A stretch of 64,000 nt of DNA from Diaporthe sp. PMI_573 (GCA_021399435.1 JAJTUP010000004.1:1922001-1986000); one strand, 5' to 3'; numbered from the stretch's first letter, positions 46,664 through 59,030 are shown. Numbers and translations: made by a program. The notes: generated from the sequence alone by a model not told the origin.

Positions 46664-47748
46664 CCTGAATGAGAGGAGGGAGGCTGCTGCTGTGGGTTCG
46701 GGTCGAGGGATGGTGGCTTGTCAGTCCATGCCTCTTCACAGACGTGTGGTGTTTATGTTCTATACTATGAAAATGAAAGACCCAAGAAAAAATGGGGCTA
46801 GGTTAAAGCAAGTGGCTACAGCAAGCCTCATGTCCCGAGTGGATGGTTCTTGGTAAAAACTTAGTTCTGGTTGTTGAGAAGATCTCACGACTCGGCGGCT
46901 TTTTGAGCTCTGGCTTGGGTACGGTGCATTTTGGTTGGGGTGATGTCATGTGCCAGTAACTTATGCGCTTCTCCTTCCTGGAGGTGGTGGGCCACCCTAC
47001 CAATAGAGTAGGCTATCCGGTCTCAACCATGCTGCCTGTTTTAGAATGGCTGCAAAAATAAATCAGCTGGACAAGGTGAGCATTACTGAACAAACTGAAC
47101 ACATGTGTGTTTCTGTGATTTGGATTGGATCACTTGACCCTGGAGTTTGCATTTGGAGAGCCGTGGACAGACTCCCCTCATTTTGTTCACTTGCTCCTAC
47201 TGATGATTGGTGAAGTTGATCACGCACATTCACGCAGGCAAAAGAAGACCCAAAAGTTCCGCACCAGCCGAAATCTCATAAATGTCATGAATTAATTCTA
47301 ATATAAGATTCGTTTGGAGTATGCATGTATGCATGGGCACCATGTGTGTCTCTAGACACACTAGCCTCTCCTGCCTTGTGATCATTTGCTTCCAGGCACA
47401 TTGGTCCTATGCCATCAGTAATGACGCGCCAAACGCCATCCCACAAAAGTGCACTTCTTCCATTGTGGGCATCCATCATTAAAGTTGTAATAGTCATACA
47501 CACGTTTGACGGCTCAGAGGACACAGTCCGTTCGCCCAATTCTATCCCAGGAAGAAACATGGAGGGCAAGAATGGGAAGGTTAAACTGATATACAATGGT
47601 GAAACCAAGATATGATGCCCCAGTTTTGCCTGTTCCGAAATCGTTGAAGCGCCCATGGTTGCGCACTGCCAGCTCCACACTCATATCAGTTGCAAGCCGG
47701 CCGCCCAACCTTGTTGACGCCTTCAGAGAACATTCGCTTCTGGCTCTT
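46664..47748. other. Intergenic: ALE1 promoter and VRG4 3' flank
   Basis: About 1.1 kb; no gene or repeat of note. Confidence 0.6.
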
Positions 47749-49095
47749 CTATGACATCGAAGCATCCTTGTTGCTCTGAGAGCTGGCGCTCATCACGGGC
47801 TGTTGCGTTGGGAGCGAGTTCTTTGACTGCTCGGTGGATCGGATCTTCGCCCAGGCGTAGACAATGCCGCTGATGAAGCCCAGGATGATGGCCGAGACAC
47901 TGCCGAATGTAACAGGGGCGGCAAAGAAGATAAGACCGGAAACAGCAATAGGGAGCTTGTTAAGGGCGCCAACCATCGAGTACGTCGTCGAAGAGGTGAC
48001 ACGGATGCACCAGGCCGAGCAGTAGGAGATGAAGATGGCTGCCAGACCGGAGTAGATCATGCCGATGATCAGCGCGTTGCGGGACTCCTCCGGGAAGTTG
48101 AGCTGAAGGTTTGCAGAGCTCCAGTCCTCGAAAATGAGGGAAGCGACGATGAGCGTGGGAATGGTGAGCAAGTTGTTGTAGAACATGGCTGTGGAAGATT
48201 AGTCTCATCCTTGCACATCATCGCAGTAGGGGATCCACATACAGTCCCAGTCCTTGAAGTTCATCTTCTTGATGACCTTCCGCATGGTCAGGACGTATGA
48301 TGCCGTGCAGAAGACATTCATTCCCATCCATGCGTAACCCGCATTCAAGGTCGAAACGCTAACAGAGGCGTCGTATCCACCTGACAGGGCAGCCTGGATA
48401 TCCGCCCACGCGGCTATGATTGAGCTGAGAACCATCAATCCAAAGGAGAGCAGGGCGATCGGCGTCACCTCTCCGCCGAACCAGAGGACTTCTCCATATG
48501 CAATGACGATAATGGTGAGGTTCTTGAAGATGGTGTAAACAGGTACAGACAAGAACTGGAGGGACTTCGTGCTCGTATAGATCATGCCCACGAGGAGCAG
48601 AGAGATCGGGTACCCTGGATGCTGTCAGCCTATTGTAAATCTCCAGCTCAATCATGTATGTTCGACGCACATTTCTTGGCCTTTTCCGTGTCGAAGGGTG
48701 CCAAACTCGTGATCATGCCCGCTTTCTTGCAAATGAAAATGGCAGCGATACAGACGATTGACTACTCCTATGGTTAGCGGGCTCTTCGTCTTAACGTATC
48801 TTTTCCGCGGATCGACCCATACCTGAACAGCCAGATAGAAAAGGTTCAGGTTCCAGTTCTTGCCAGAGACGCAGTACTTGTTGACCACCGTCATGGAGAT
48901 GGACGACAAGCAGTACGCGAGGATAGAGATGCCGGGGTTGTTCTGGACCTTGACGAGTTTGTCCTGCAGCGCCGGAGCAGCACTGACTCTGTGCGACTGC
49001 CTTCGCTCGAGAAAGCTGTCCTTCTCCTCGCGGAAGGAGTCGCCCCTCTCGGGCATGCGCAGCACGAAGTCATCGCTTTTCTTGTCTGAAGACAT
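47749..49095 (-). CDS. VRG4: GDP-mannose transporter (Golgi nucleotide-sugar transporter)
   Basis: Predicted exons are 49095-48823, 48761-48671, 48614-48243 and 48188-47749, giving 391 residues. The cytosolic N-terminus is followed by about ten membrane spans of the nucleotide-sugar/drug-transporter fold. Diagnostic segments are [15 protein letters not shown], the [19 protein letters not shown] motif and GALNK in [15 protein letters not shown], the GDP-mannose binding motif of Vrg4. The protein exchanges cytosolic GDP-mannose for GMP across the Golgi membrane, feeding mannosylation of glycoproteins and sphingolipids, and is essential in several fungi. All intron phases agree, and the introns are 54-61 nt. 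Confidence 0.95.
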
Positions 49096-50072
49096 CTTGG
49101 CTTCCGCTTGTTATTTTCCTGGACCAATGCGAACCGATTCGACGAAGGACGGTGGGCAGCAAGAGTTGAGTTCAGGGGCTGGATATCGTCGAAGAGTGAG
49201 CCTGGGGCTTTTGCTCGGATGGAGAGCACAGGGCGGAAGTCGACGAGACTAAGAGTGGCCAGTGACGAGCGTCAGTCCAGTGTTGCGGGCCGGAACTGGT
49301 GACAAAGGCTCTCGGGAGGCTGAAGAAGAAGTCTGGCTTTTCTCTTCGCTTAGCAGGTGAGGAAGGGAGACGCGTCAGAATTGGAGGCGGCGCAAAAGGG
49401 AGCGGGTTGATTGCGATACCTGTTAACAAATTATTCCAGACCACCTGCATGCATGCACGCCCCTTTCTCTCCCCAGTACTTCCAGGTACGGCCAGATCGG
49501 GGGAAGAAGCGTACGGAGGGGGCCTGGCTAGGCCCGAGTGGCTACTGCCAGGGTTTACTCCGTACAGGGTTCGAGCCTCGACCACGCATCTCTGGGCGGT
49601 GCATTGTAAATTTAGCAACATCTAGTCGCCCCCAGAAAATTGAACACGAGCCACTTCGTTGTAGTCAGTCAACGTGCATAGTCAGCGACACCTTGACCGA
49701 CAGATGAACTGTAAAAATGAGACCTTCTCATCTTATCGTGGGAAACTTAATCACAAAGCCTCCTCATGCAGCATGGAAGATAATGGGCAAACCTCCATGG
49801 TATGAAGTGCGGAATATGAAGTGCAGCTAGATGCTGCAGGTAGATTGCAATGGGCCCACAAGGCCTCACTCAACATCATCACCCTCTCAAGTCTGTCTGG
49901 GTTATCTGTCGCACGCGATGCATCCACTTCAACACGCGTCAGTGCAGACGATGCGTGCGTACATACTACGTTTCTGAAACTGGAATGGTGATTAAGCGTA
50001 ATAATGCCCACCTGCTATCTCGCTGCCAGTCTGTATCCTCTTCGCCGTCTTATCGAGTTATGTCAATTACCC
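49096..50072. other. Intergenic: VRG4 promoter and SDR 3' flank
   Basis: About 1 kb; short unsupported ORFs only. Confidence 0.6.
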
Positions 50073-51211
50073 TCATGAAGCAGCCATGATTGTATCCCCC
50101 TGATCCGTCAGGTCGGCGGAATCCTCGCCCCTCTCCTCGCTCGCCTCCTCCTTGATGGTCTTCTTCTCCCCGGCCTCGGGCGAGCCCTCCTCCCCCGGCG
50201 GCACCGGGAAGTTCAGGTGTTTCCAGTCCTCAATCTCTTCCGTCACTGACCTTAGCCTGTCCCGGATACTCTCGATGGCGTAACTCCCAAGTAGTAGTCG
50301 CAGCGGAGGGTATGAGCAATGGCCCAGCTGCCAGACCAGCTCGGCGCACTTGACCGCGCTTGTGGGCTGCCGGTCTCCCAGCCATGTCACCATCCTCTTT
50401 GCATGTAGGGCCGGCGATGATTCTTGGCTATACGGCTCGCTGGCTGGCTTGATAAGAAAATGGCCCCACGTGGGCAGCGGGTTGGTCTGCGAGTCTGGCT
50501 CGTCCCTGCGGACCAGGCCCGGCTCCACCAGCGTTGCCTTGAGGTTGAACGCGTCGATCTCGTACAGCATCGCCTCGATGAGGCCCTCCACGGCGTATTT
50601 CGTCGCGCAGTACGGGCCCAGCCCCGGGACACCCAGGGCCCCCGAGGTGGAGCTGAAGATGAGGTAGCGGCCGGCCTGCTGCTGCCGGAAGTACGGCAGG
50701 ATGGCCTGGAGGATGTGTAGGGTGCCCATGAAGTTGGTCTCGAACTGGTTGCGGATCTCGTGCTCATCCTGGTCCTCGCACGCGCCGATGACGCCGTAGC
50801 CGGAGCAGTTGGCCACGATATCAACGCGGCCAAAGTGCTCCAGCGCGCGCTCGTAGACGCGGGTCACCGAGTCCCTATCCCTTACATCGCATTGCAGGTG
50901 GAGGCAATGATCCTGCACGCTGGCGTCACTAGGCGGGGGAGACTCGAAGTTGCGCCCTACGCTGGCGATGAGGTCTCCATGTGAAAGTGCGCTCCTCACG
51001 AGAGATCGGCCCATGTGACCGGTGCCACCAAAGACCTAGCGGGCCGCGTTAGACTAACGAACGTGATTTACCACTGCTCTCCGAGGGAACTACTTACAAC
51101 CCATACTTGTTGCTTCGTAGGACTGCCAGGTTGGGGCGGATCGCAGCTGGCAGGCAACTGCAACTTCCTCGCCTGCTCAGAGCTCAGATCCACAGAACTC
51201 CCCGACGCCAT
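50073..51211 (-). CDS. Short-chain dehydrogenase/reductase, atypical nucleotide-binding motif
   Basis: Predicted exons are 51211-51098 and 51035-50073, giving 358 residues. The first exon supplies a 38-residue N-terminal extension (MASGSSVDLSSEQARK...). The catalytic part is a classical SDR: LQCDVRDRDSV (adenine-side Asp), NCSGYGVIG (NNAG-like), SSTSGALGVPGLG with the active Ser, and YCATK with the Tyr and Lys pair. The glycine motif reads FGGTGHMGRSL where TGxxxGxG is expected. The Thr is replaced, and the central Gly becomes His if aligned on the final Gly. The C-terminal ~45 residues are acidic and low in complexity (GEEGSPEAGEKK...). The substrate is unknown; retinol/steroid-like or aldehyde reductases are closest in general pattern. 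It shares a 1.1 kb divergent promoter region with ADI1. Confidence 0.85.
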
Positions 51212-52299
51212 CTTTGGGTGACCTTGGGACTACTCCTGAGGGTGGGGACAAGCGGGCGGCGTTGGGGTCTGAGTGTGGTGAAGGTTTGGCAGGGACACAC
51301 GCAGAGACAAAGACATATCCTGTGGCCCACAGCCAGCGCAGAGACGCGGTCGCATTTAGATAGTAGAGGGCCAATTGCCGCGAAACGGCTGGGACGCTGC
51401 TTCCAGCTGGTTTATACGGGATTGGCTGTCTAAATTGGCATAGCGACATTCGGCAGATCGCCGTTGGGATGAGAGAGATTGTTGAAACAGCCGTTGGCCC
51501 ATTTCCTTGCACAGTCCGATGGTTTCACGCCGTGAGACCAGGAAGCCGTTCATCATGCCGGATTTGACGGCTGCTCGAGTCGTCCCATCTTGGAGGGCAG
51601 TGTTGTTGCATTGACGATTGAACAGCCGGAGATTGGCAGTTTGCCGGGTGCCCGCCCGCTCTCTGGAACCACGCCGACGGGTCGGCACTTGCAGAGGAAA
51701 ATTGGAGGCGTCCCCGCACCGGCCTGGGGGTTGCGAGCGTGTGTGGGTGTCTTGATACCGACTGTATTGCGAAGAATCTACGTGCCAAAGCAGGCGCTAC
51801 ATCGGTTGAAGTGGTGGAGAAAAACTGCATAATGCTGATGTAGATGGTCTACTGCAAGCCATGTCGAAATCCCAGACACCATCTGTGCCCTGTGCAGGGG
51901 GGAATGTCCCGAAACTGCTTTTGCAAAAGAGGCGCAAAACGCATGGCGTGCATGGCACTTCGCCCTGATCGACCGGAGATAAGCAACCAAATCCACCCCC
52001 GCCGACGTCACAATTCTGAGCGAGCACGCCAGACCACCACATTTTCTATTACAACCAATAAGAGGGGTTTAGTTGGGCATGATTCCATTAGCGAAGCCGA
52101 CGACACCAGCGAAAGTCTCTCATAAGTGCTAAGGCCAACTCAATATTGCCCAATTTTGTCCATTACACATATATCTCGCAGCGTTGGTTTTAGATTATCT
52201 TGGCTCAAAATTCTGTGAATCCGCCCAGCGAGTCCGTTCGCATCCAGCATCCCGACACCAAGACCTCACTGGAAACACTTACTCTCTCACAACCACAAG
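51212..52299. promoter_or_regulatory. Shared upstream region of divergent SDR and ADI1 genes
   Basis: About 1.1 kb between two divergent start codons. No gene is supported. No specific operator could be named. Confidence 0.5.
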
Positions 52300-53033
52300 A
52301 TGAAGGCATATTTCTATGACAACCAGCCGGTAAGGCGCACCTCACTCACGTATCACAGCCCGAGACCACACAACCACCACCCCGCCCAGGCGCAGGACCG
52401 CGCAAAAGACATACTGACGGCCTCCCTCCCGCAATGTAGGGCGACCAACGGCAGCCCCACGACTCAGGCAAGGCCGTGACGACAGACGCTCTGGCCCGGG
52501 TGGGCGTGCTGTACCTGCACGCCCCCTCGCTGTCAGAAGTGGACGCACTCGCCGCCGAGCGGGGGTACAAGAACCGGGACGAGGTGAAGGTATCCCCGCA
52601 GACCATGGGCGACGCCTACGAGGACAAGGTGCGGTCCTTCTTCGCCGAGCACCTGCACGAGGACGAGGAGATCCGGTACATACGCGGGGGGAAGGGGTAC
52701 TTTGACGTGCGCAACGAGGGCGACGAGTGGGTGCGCATCGAGCTGGAGAAGGACGACCTCATCATCCTGCCGCCGGGGATATACCACCGCTTCACCACGG
52801 ACGAGACGAATGTGAGTGTTACCCCTGTCCAACCCTGTGTGTGTCCCCGGGATGGGGGTCGCACGTTGATTGATACTGTGGCGCATTTGCTGATCGATCG
52901 ATGCGTGTGGTTGCAGTTCGTTCATGCCATGCGGCTCTTCAAGGAGGAGCCCAAGTGGACGCCGCTAAACAGGAGCAATGAGTTGGACGAGAACCCGCAC
53001 AGGAAGGGTTATGTGAGTCAGTACCTCGGCTGA
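52300..53033 (+). CDS. ADI1: Acireductone dioxygenase (methionine salvage)
   Basis: Predicted exons are 52300-52329, 52440-52811 and 52917-53033, giving 172 residues, the usual length. The 30-nt first exon encodes [10 protein letters not shown]. The metal ligands are all present: His81, His83 and Glu87 in [11 protein letters not shown] and His126 in PPGIYHRF, with the same spacing as in human ADI1 (88, 90, 94, 133). The cupin enzyme oxidises acireductone. With Fe it yields the methionine precursor 2-keto-4-methylthiobutyrate; with Ni it yields an off-pathway product. It completes methylthioadenosine salvage in the cytosol. Introns are 110 and 105 nt. Confidence 0.95.
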
Positions 53034-53543
53034 GAGCTGAGCGGTCATGGAATTAGATGAGGGGAAGCCGTCGCGGGAAAATGTTAAATTGAAACTTCAG
53101 TGTCTCGATCAACACATCGTTGAATATACCATCACGGACCCGGTGCTAGTGAACTCAAGTTTCTAGCTATTTCTATGAAGTGATATGATCCACCATTTGC
53201 AACTGTCAGTAAACTCGCAAGATACAGTAGAGGAAGCTAGTTGAATCTTGCTTCGAGATGATGAACTAGCTTATTCATGCAAGTCTATTTGTGCTGGCAA
53301 AATACCCAGCCGATAGGCAATCAACTGAGGGCATCCAGAATAGTCCCTTTCCTCTCCTTCGACATATAATCCGGCCTCCGATGTGTGAGTGAAATGCAAA
53401 CGCCGCATAAATCCATGTTTACAATATTTGCTTGAGCCTTCATGCCCAGCACAAAAAGAATTCCTGACCCGTGTTCCGTAACGCCGTAACCATGTGTCTC
53501 GGGACACCGACTTGTATTCACAATAACCAAGAAAAACCCCCGT
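53034..53543. other. Intergenic between convergent ADI1 and derlin genes
   Basis: About 0.5 kb of 3' flanks; nothing notable. Confidence 0.6.
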
Positions 53544-54358
53544 CTAACGCACTTCAGGAGCGACCTCGGCGCCGGCGACCGCGATCTCGTGGTTGATGGC
53601 GTTCGCCGTGTCGTCGTTCCTCCTGCCCTCGAACAGCCGCCTCCACCACATCGGCGGGTCCAGGGGCCTGGAGCCGTTGTGCAGCGGCGGGTAGACGTCG
53701 CTGAAGAAGTACCAGATGTGGCCGATGACGACGCCCATGATCTCGTCCTTGGGGATCGTGCCGTGTAGGACCAGGCTGAAGCCCATGAGCACCCACGGCA
53801 GGTAAGGCGCGGTGAAGACCAGCAGGCCCAGGAAGCTAAGCCGGGTGTCCGGGTTGCGCCGCGACCAGATGTAGACGAACGTGGACGAGAGCGGGTGGCC
53901 GAGGAAGGGCATCGACACGAGCGGCGAGAGGCAGATCAGGCTGGCCATGGCGTAGAGGAGGAGCCATGAGAAGTGCGCGGGCGACCGACCGGATGTCTCC
54001 TCGAGGAGGCGAGAGTATCGCTGGAGGAAGTAGACGTGGAAGAGGAGGTCGAGGGACAGCGGGCCGAAGTAGAGGAATGTTGTCAAAAGTCGCCAGTACT
54101 GTGGTTTAGAGGTCAGCGACGTTGACACACTCGCATATGTACACACACGGCGGCGCGGCCCGTGGCAGGGAGTCTTACCTGTCCGTTGTGAAATACAGAG
54201 CGGTAGCTGTAGAAGAGCTGGAAGGCGTTTACGACCTGGCATTGCACCAGGGCGCTGGTGACGACTGTTGCGGTGGTCCACCACCTGGTGCAAACGGGCA
54301 TCTCCCAGAACCACTGTTCCAGCGGGAAGCGGTCGCCTTCTCCCATCATTCCGTCCAT
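53544..54358 (-). CDS. Derlin / Der1-like ER membrane protein
   Basis: Predicted exons are 54358-54179 and 54098-53544, giving 244 residues. The start MDGMMGEGDRFPLEQWFWEMP resembles other derlins, with the short cytosolic head before the first span. Family hallmarks are PVCTRWWTTATVV, the WR motif in NGQYWRLLTTFLYFGP and the GVVIGHIWYFFSDVYP GxxxG-type segment. Rhomboid catalytic residues are absent, as expected of a pseudoprotease. Derlins form part of the channel that retrotranslocates misfolded proteins from the ER for degradation. The tail WWRRLFEGRRND lacks a clear p97-binding SHP box. An in-frame upstream extension lacks homology, so the 54358 ATG is preferred. Divergent from cenH3. 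Confidence 0.93.
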
Positions 54359-55602
54359 TTTGTGCGACTTGTTCCCTTCCCGAGGCAATGCTAATGGTGG
54401 GTGGGTGCGTGGGAAGGATGTTGTCGTGGTTGATAGATGGTGGGGGTAACTGTTGCACACGGCGGGTCGATTTCGCAACGCAACCGGACAGATCGGAGGT
54501 AGGGAGGGAGGAAAGGGAGTGGGCTGTGGGAATTCACCGCACCGATGCCGTGCTCAACGGTTGGCGACTCTGGTGGTATGAAACAAGATATCAGAGAGGG
54601 GCCTTTTAAATGTATGGAATGTTGTCAAATAACTGGGGTCGTGTATAATGTGAGACGTTGAGGTGTCCTTTCAGACGGGTGCTCAATTAAGACCGGAGTT
54701 GCTGCTGAAAGTGAACTGCATGGCGCTGCAAGGGCATGACATGATGCGGGACACCCACCTCGGAATGACGAAGGCTGATGCGGCCCCTTTTTTCTTCCCA
54801 TAAACGATAAGAGGTGGCCAATGTGTCTGCTAGAAACCAACGGCTCAGCGCTAGAACCACCTAATAAACCTCGGTCCTCAGTGTGTTACCCAGAGACTGG
54901 AACCACAGCCACAGTACAGTCAAAGGCCTGGCTGATGGGTGGTTGCACTCTACAGATACATTCTGTACAACTGAATGACCACATCTTGCGTCAAGAAAGT
55001 ACCGTGCAGACCAGGAACACGATGACTTAATGAATCTGGCTGCAACCAAAAGGAAGCACAAGAATACAGAAATACCTATGGAGGCGCCACAGAGCACGGT
55101 CCACCACCCCAGCCACCGTTTTAGTCAGTCTGCCCATCCTGGATTTGGTGCAATCAATTAAGGGTCTGGCGCGCGAAAGCCCACTTCCAGACGCGTTCAG
55201 CTGGGGGACCACGCGCGTAGAGAGCTTCTTCCCTACCTGCCAACCCGCCCACCACTTTCTCCCCCCTTTCAAAAGCACCTGCGCAGCTTCCAACCACCCG
55301 GACACCTTCTCCCCTTGCTCCTCCTGTACCAATTGGGCGGAAACCAGCCTCTAGATCTCATATCCGATTGTTGCGCGCATACCTTCAGATACACCTTATT
55401 TTGTTCTCGAACCCGAAACCTCGCGCCAGGTCCTTCTGCTGCACCGCTTCTTGCTCAGCAAGCCCACCCTTTGCGCCCAGCCTAAGCGCATCGCTCCGCG
55501 CAGCCCCTCCCCTCCAGCTCTCGACTAGCTAGCCTACCTCGCGCTGCTGTTCATCGAGGGGTACTCCTCTTCGAAGTCGAATCTCGTACGGCCATAGTCA
55601 CA
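54359..55602. promoter_or_regulatory. Shared upstream region of divergent derlin and cenH3 genes
   Basis: About 1.2 kb between divergent starts. No gene is supported. The part 55200-55600 is pyrimidine-rich on the plus strand, as is common in fungal promoters just upstream of transcription starts. Confidence 0.5.
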
Positions 55603-56135
55603 ATGCCTCCTAGGAAACGAAGGAGCGACGTTCAGCGTAAGTTGCGCAGCTGTTCTTGCGCCGTCCCGCGCCACTATTGACGTTCTCTTACTGATCATGC
55701 GCATACAGCTGGCGACCCCGTGCCTCAAGGCAGGAAATACAGATATCGACCAGGAACCAAGGCGCTGAGGGAGATCCGGCAATACCAAAGAACCACCGAC
55801 CTGCTGCTGCTGAAGCTCCCCTTTGCCCGGCTGGTAAGCCATTATCCCCCGCCCCGGGGCTCTCGACCCCGACGTCGTCACATGGAATCAGCCAGACACT
55901 GATCCTCGTATATCAGGTTCGCGAGGTAGCAATCTCTTTCAGACCAATCGGCGAGGAGTTCAGGTGGCAGTCACAAGCGATCCAGGCCCTTCAGGAAGCC
56001 GCCGAGGCCTTCCTTGTCCATCTCTTCGAGGACGTCAACCTGTGCGCCATCCACGCCAAGAGGGTCACCATCATGCAGAAGGACATTCAGCTGGCGAGGC
56101 GGATACGCGGGGCCTGGGGAGGCGCCGCGGTGTGA
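55603..56135 (+). CDS. cenH3: Centromeric histone H3 variant (CENP-A / Cse4)
   Basis: Predicted exons are 55603-55636, 55709-55833 and 55917-56135, giving 125 residues. The tail is short ([18 protein letters not shown]) and lacks the H3 tail lysine motifs. The fold starts at [16 protein letters not shown]. Hallmarks of cenH3 rather than H3 are a longer loop 1 ([14 protein letters not shown], about three residues longer than in H3), the Trp in RWQSQ, and MQKD in place of MPKD. The end is [12 protein letters not shown] instead of RGERA. Family knowledge: it replaces H3 in centromeric nucleosomes and specifies kinetochore position. The small first exon and two introns mean that no single ORF shows the gene. 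Phases agree throughout. Divergent from the derlin gene and convergent with MMM1. Confidence 0.93.
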
Positions 56136-57666
56136 TACCCAACCCCCTCGCATGGGAAAGAAAGTCGAACGACAACAAGAAAGTATGAAAGGCGTTTTTC
56201 TATTTACTGGTGGCGGCGTTCCAGGAGTGAGGATGATTGTTTTGTTCGGAAACTTGCGCACCACAGATGCCCCGTTCCACGTAGCATTGGTGGCCTTCAT
56301 ACCCGGGATATCATATTCCCTCTGCCTTTGAGTCAGCCTTTCTCAAAAAAAAGTCTCATGGTCGGAGGCGAGCCGGCACATTTATTGCATCAGTCTTTTG
56401 GTTGCAGGGTTACAAAGCCATGCTGCAAAGCCCAATGGGCGGCAGCAAGAAGTTTCGGTGGATGTGGTCATCTGTCAGCTGAGGTCTTCTGGGTTTAGCT
56501 GTATATAACAGGAATGAACCAAGGAAATCGAAATCATCAATTTTTGTAGGCTTGTCGCGGTAAGGTAAACACCCGGCTGGCATGCTGCAACAGTGAGAGC
56601 ATGTCTCACTTCCTTGACAAATATTGGGTGTGCGCATATGGATGGGTTAACAAGGAGAGAATCAATGAGGTTGAGTGCCTTCTTACTCAATTGGTCTTCC
56701 TCGACTGAGACCCTATTTCTAGGCAACGCTCCCATTATATCCGCAGCGGGCGGCTTAGCAATAGCTATACAGACCTGTCAATTGCGTAAAATCCACTTGA
56801 TCCATGTATCCTGCAGACTTTTACTTGGACAGGATCTTCCAGCTGCCACAGACACTGGCCTGGAAGACAAACTCAATCACTATTTACATGCTCCTCCTTA
56901 CTTCCACACCTGTTGCTTTCCACTACTCAGTGGCCCAGGACCAACCACTAGATTTAATCTCTCTGGCTGGTCTCTCCGTGCTATTAATACCTAGTTTCAG
57001 GAATATCATTCCTGTGACCCAACTGTACACTAAAATGCCCTGCTTGAGCTAATGCTCAACTTCATCAGGAGCCTATCCTCTCCTACAGGAGCAACTATAT
57101 AGCAATAGACAGATCATGGAGGATATTTCCCTCACATGTTGCTTAGTAGAACAGATGTGCTCACCATCTACGTCGCCATTGTCATGATTCAGATGATCCC
57201 ACATGGCTGTTGATGCCCGTCATTCTCTCATTCTGTAGCTTACTCTATTTGAAAGCTAGGAACAGCTCATTCTTGAGATAATAGCACGATGAATTAGACA
57301 GTGTGCAGTCTGGAAATGTCACCTTAGGCCTCGAACACGTTGCGACTCTACCAGTTTAGCTCTACTCTCGCTATCATGATTGTTTGCAAACGTTGAAGTC
57401 ATCGCTTGGTGGCCCTGGAACAAGGCCCGGCCTTTCAAGCCTATTCTCACACAATATGAGCAGTTATTCCTCTCGAGGTTTTGCATTTGATGCAATATTC
57501 AATCCTCCGAGACATATGTCCGTGGATGGTGGCACCGGAGCCTAATAAATTTCCGTTTCACATCGTATCGCACGATGACTACCACCTCGTTGCAACACGC
57601 GCCTGTTGATGGCCGTGGAACTGCGATGAACGTGAGTGGGGTTGTCCTCTTTTATGAAAATGACCC
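56136..57666. other. Intergenic between convergent cenH3 and MMM1 genes
   Basis: About 1.5 kb, long for a convergent pair. It is moderately AT-rich from 56800 to 57550. No supported gene; short ORFs such as 56593-56994 lack domain features. Confidence 0.5.
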
Positions 57667-59030
57667 TCAAGGCATATCAACACTGACACCGGGCATCGAC
57701 CCAGGCATGGAGGCCGACCCTGCGAACACATCCTCCGCTCTGGGCCGCCGGCGATATCTCAGGGAGTCCCGCCTCGAGGATTCAGAGCCCCACTCCGCCC
57801 TCGCATCCTCCTCGGCCTCCACCTGGCTCCTCGCCTGGTTCCTCATCTCGCGGCTGATCTCTGCGCCTTTTGCCTTGCTGATGGACCTCTCCGCCTCGGC
57901 GATGACATCATCGCCGCCGCGCGTGTTCCTCTTCCGCGGCCACATGCTCGGCAGGGCGATCTCCTGAAAGCGCGGCTCGACCGCCCTCTCGTCGAACCAC
58001 TTGTGGAGGCGCGACTCGACCAGCTGGGCGATCTTGGGTACGTCCTGCAGGCGCGACCGGCTGCCGAGAAGGCTGCGGATGGAGAAGTCGAGGCGGTAGT
58101 CGTCCAGGAAGCTGAAGGTCATCATGGTCGGGGTCGACTGGGACGGGTTGCTGGGGATGAAGGAGATGGACAGCGTCCCGCTGAACCGAACGACTGACAC
58201 CGACAGGGCAACGGGGAGCACGGCAGAGAGCTTCTTGGGGTAGTTGAGAAGCAGCTTGGTCTCCAGGGCCAGCGTGATGGCGTCGCTCAGGTCGACGTCC
58301 ATGCGCGCCTGCAGCCGACAGCCCTCGCGCGTGGCCATGTTGGCATCGAAGGGCCTCCCCGGCGGGAAGGCAAGGCCATCCTCGTCCACTGGTATGATGC
58401 GGCAGTTGCTGAAGATCGGGAACTCCTCGCCCAGGTTGAGCTCTGTCACGCGGATCTCGTCGAGGAAGTCGGGCCGCGAGGGGCTGTTGAGGGCCTTGGT
58501 CAGGGAGCCGAGGATGGCATCGTCGTGCTGAGCATCGCTGCGGAACTGGGCGATGGTCTGGGCCACGAGGACGTTGAACCAGTCGAGGGACTCGGGCTGG
58601 TGGCTGTCGACCTTGTAGTATGTTTTGCTGAGAATGGACCCGATGGTCAGCGTCGGAGGGCCGGAACGAAGTATGCTGGACTTTTTCTTGTTGAGAGTGT
58701 GCGGCTGCTGCTCGGGTTGTCTGCTGGTTGGCCGCCCGGCGGTCCTAAGGCTGAGTAGAGACTTCTTATGCGCGAGGGTCCTCGATCGTCTCTCGGTGGC
58801 TCGTATGGAGGCGGTCACCTCGGCTGAAGGGGGGTCGCCGAAGATGAAGAACTTTATGAAGGCCGCGATCAGGAGGACGACTGATATCTGGCCAAAAATG
58901 AAGCCTTGCGTGAACGAAAAGCTGCGGGTTCTAGGATTTAGCTCCTGTGTCAAGTTGTGATTGCAGCTGCAATGTTTTTGATTGTGACATACGTGGGCTC
59001 AGGACGAGTGGGACAAACGTCTGATGCCAT
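57667..59030 (-). CDS. MMM1: Maintenance of mitochondrial morphology protein 1 (ERMES, SMP domain)
   Basis: Predicted exons are 59030-58993 and 58930-57667, giving 433 residues. The long ORF has no ATG at its 5' end. A 38-nt upstream exon ([13 protein letters not shown]) spliced over a 62-nt intron gives [31 protein letters not shown], the conserved luminal head and single ER membrane span. Choosing the acceptor at 58931 is required by phase. The SMP lipid-transfer domain follows (~125-330), with [19 protein letters not shown] and the [29 protein letters not shown] block. The tail is charged. MMM1 is the ER anchor of the ERMES tether and, with Mdm12 and Mdm34, moves phospholipids between ER and mitochondria. 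Divergent from VPS45. Confidence 0.94.

Noticed and set aside
49540..49600. GGTTCGAGCCTC stretch resembling a tRNA T arm
   Set aside because: No matching A box, acceptor stem or anticodon arm at suitable distances.
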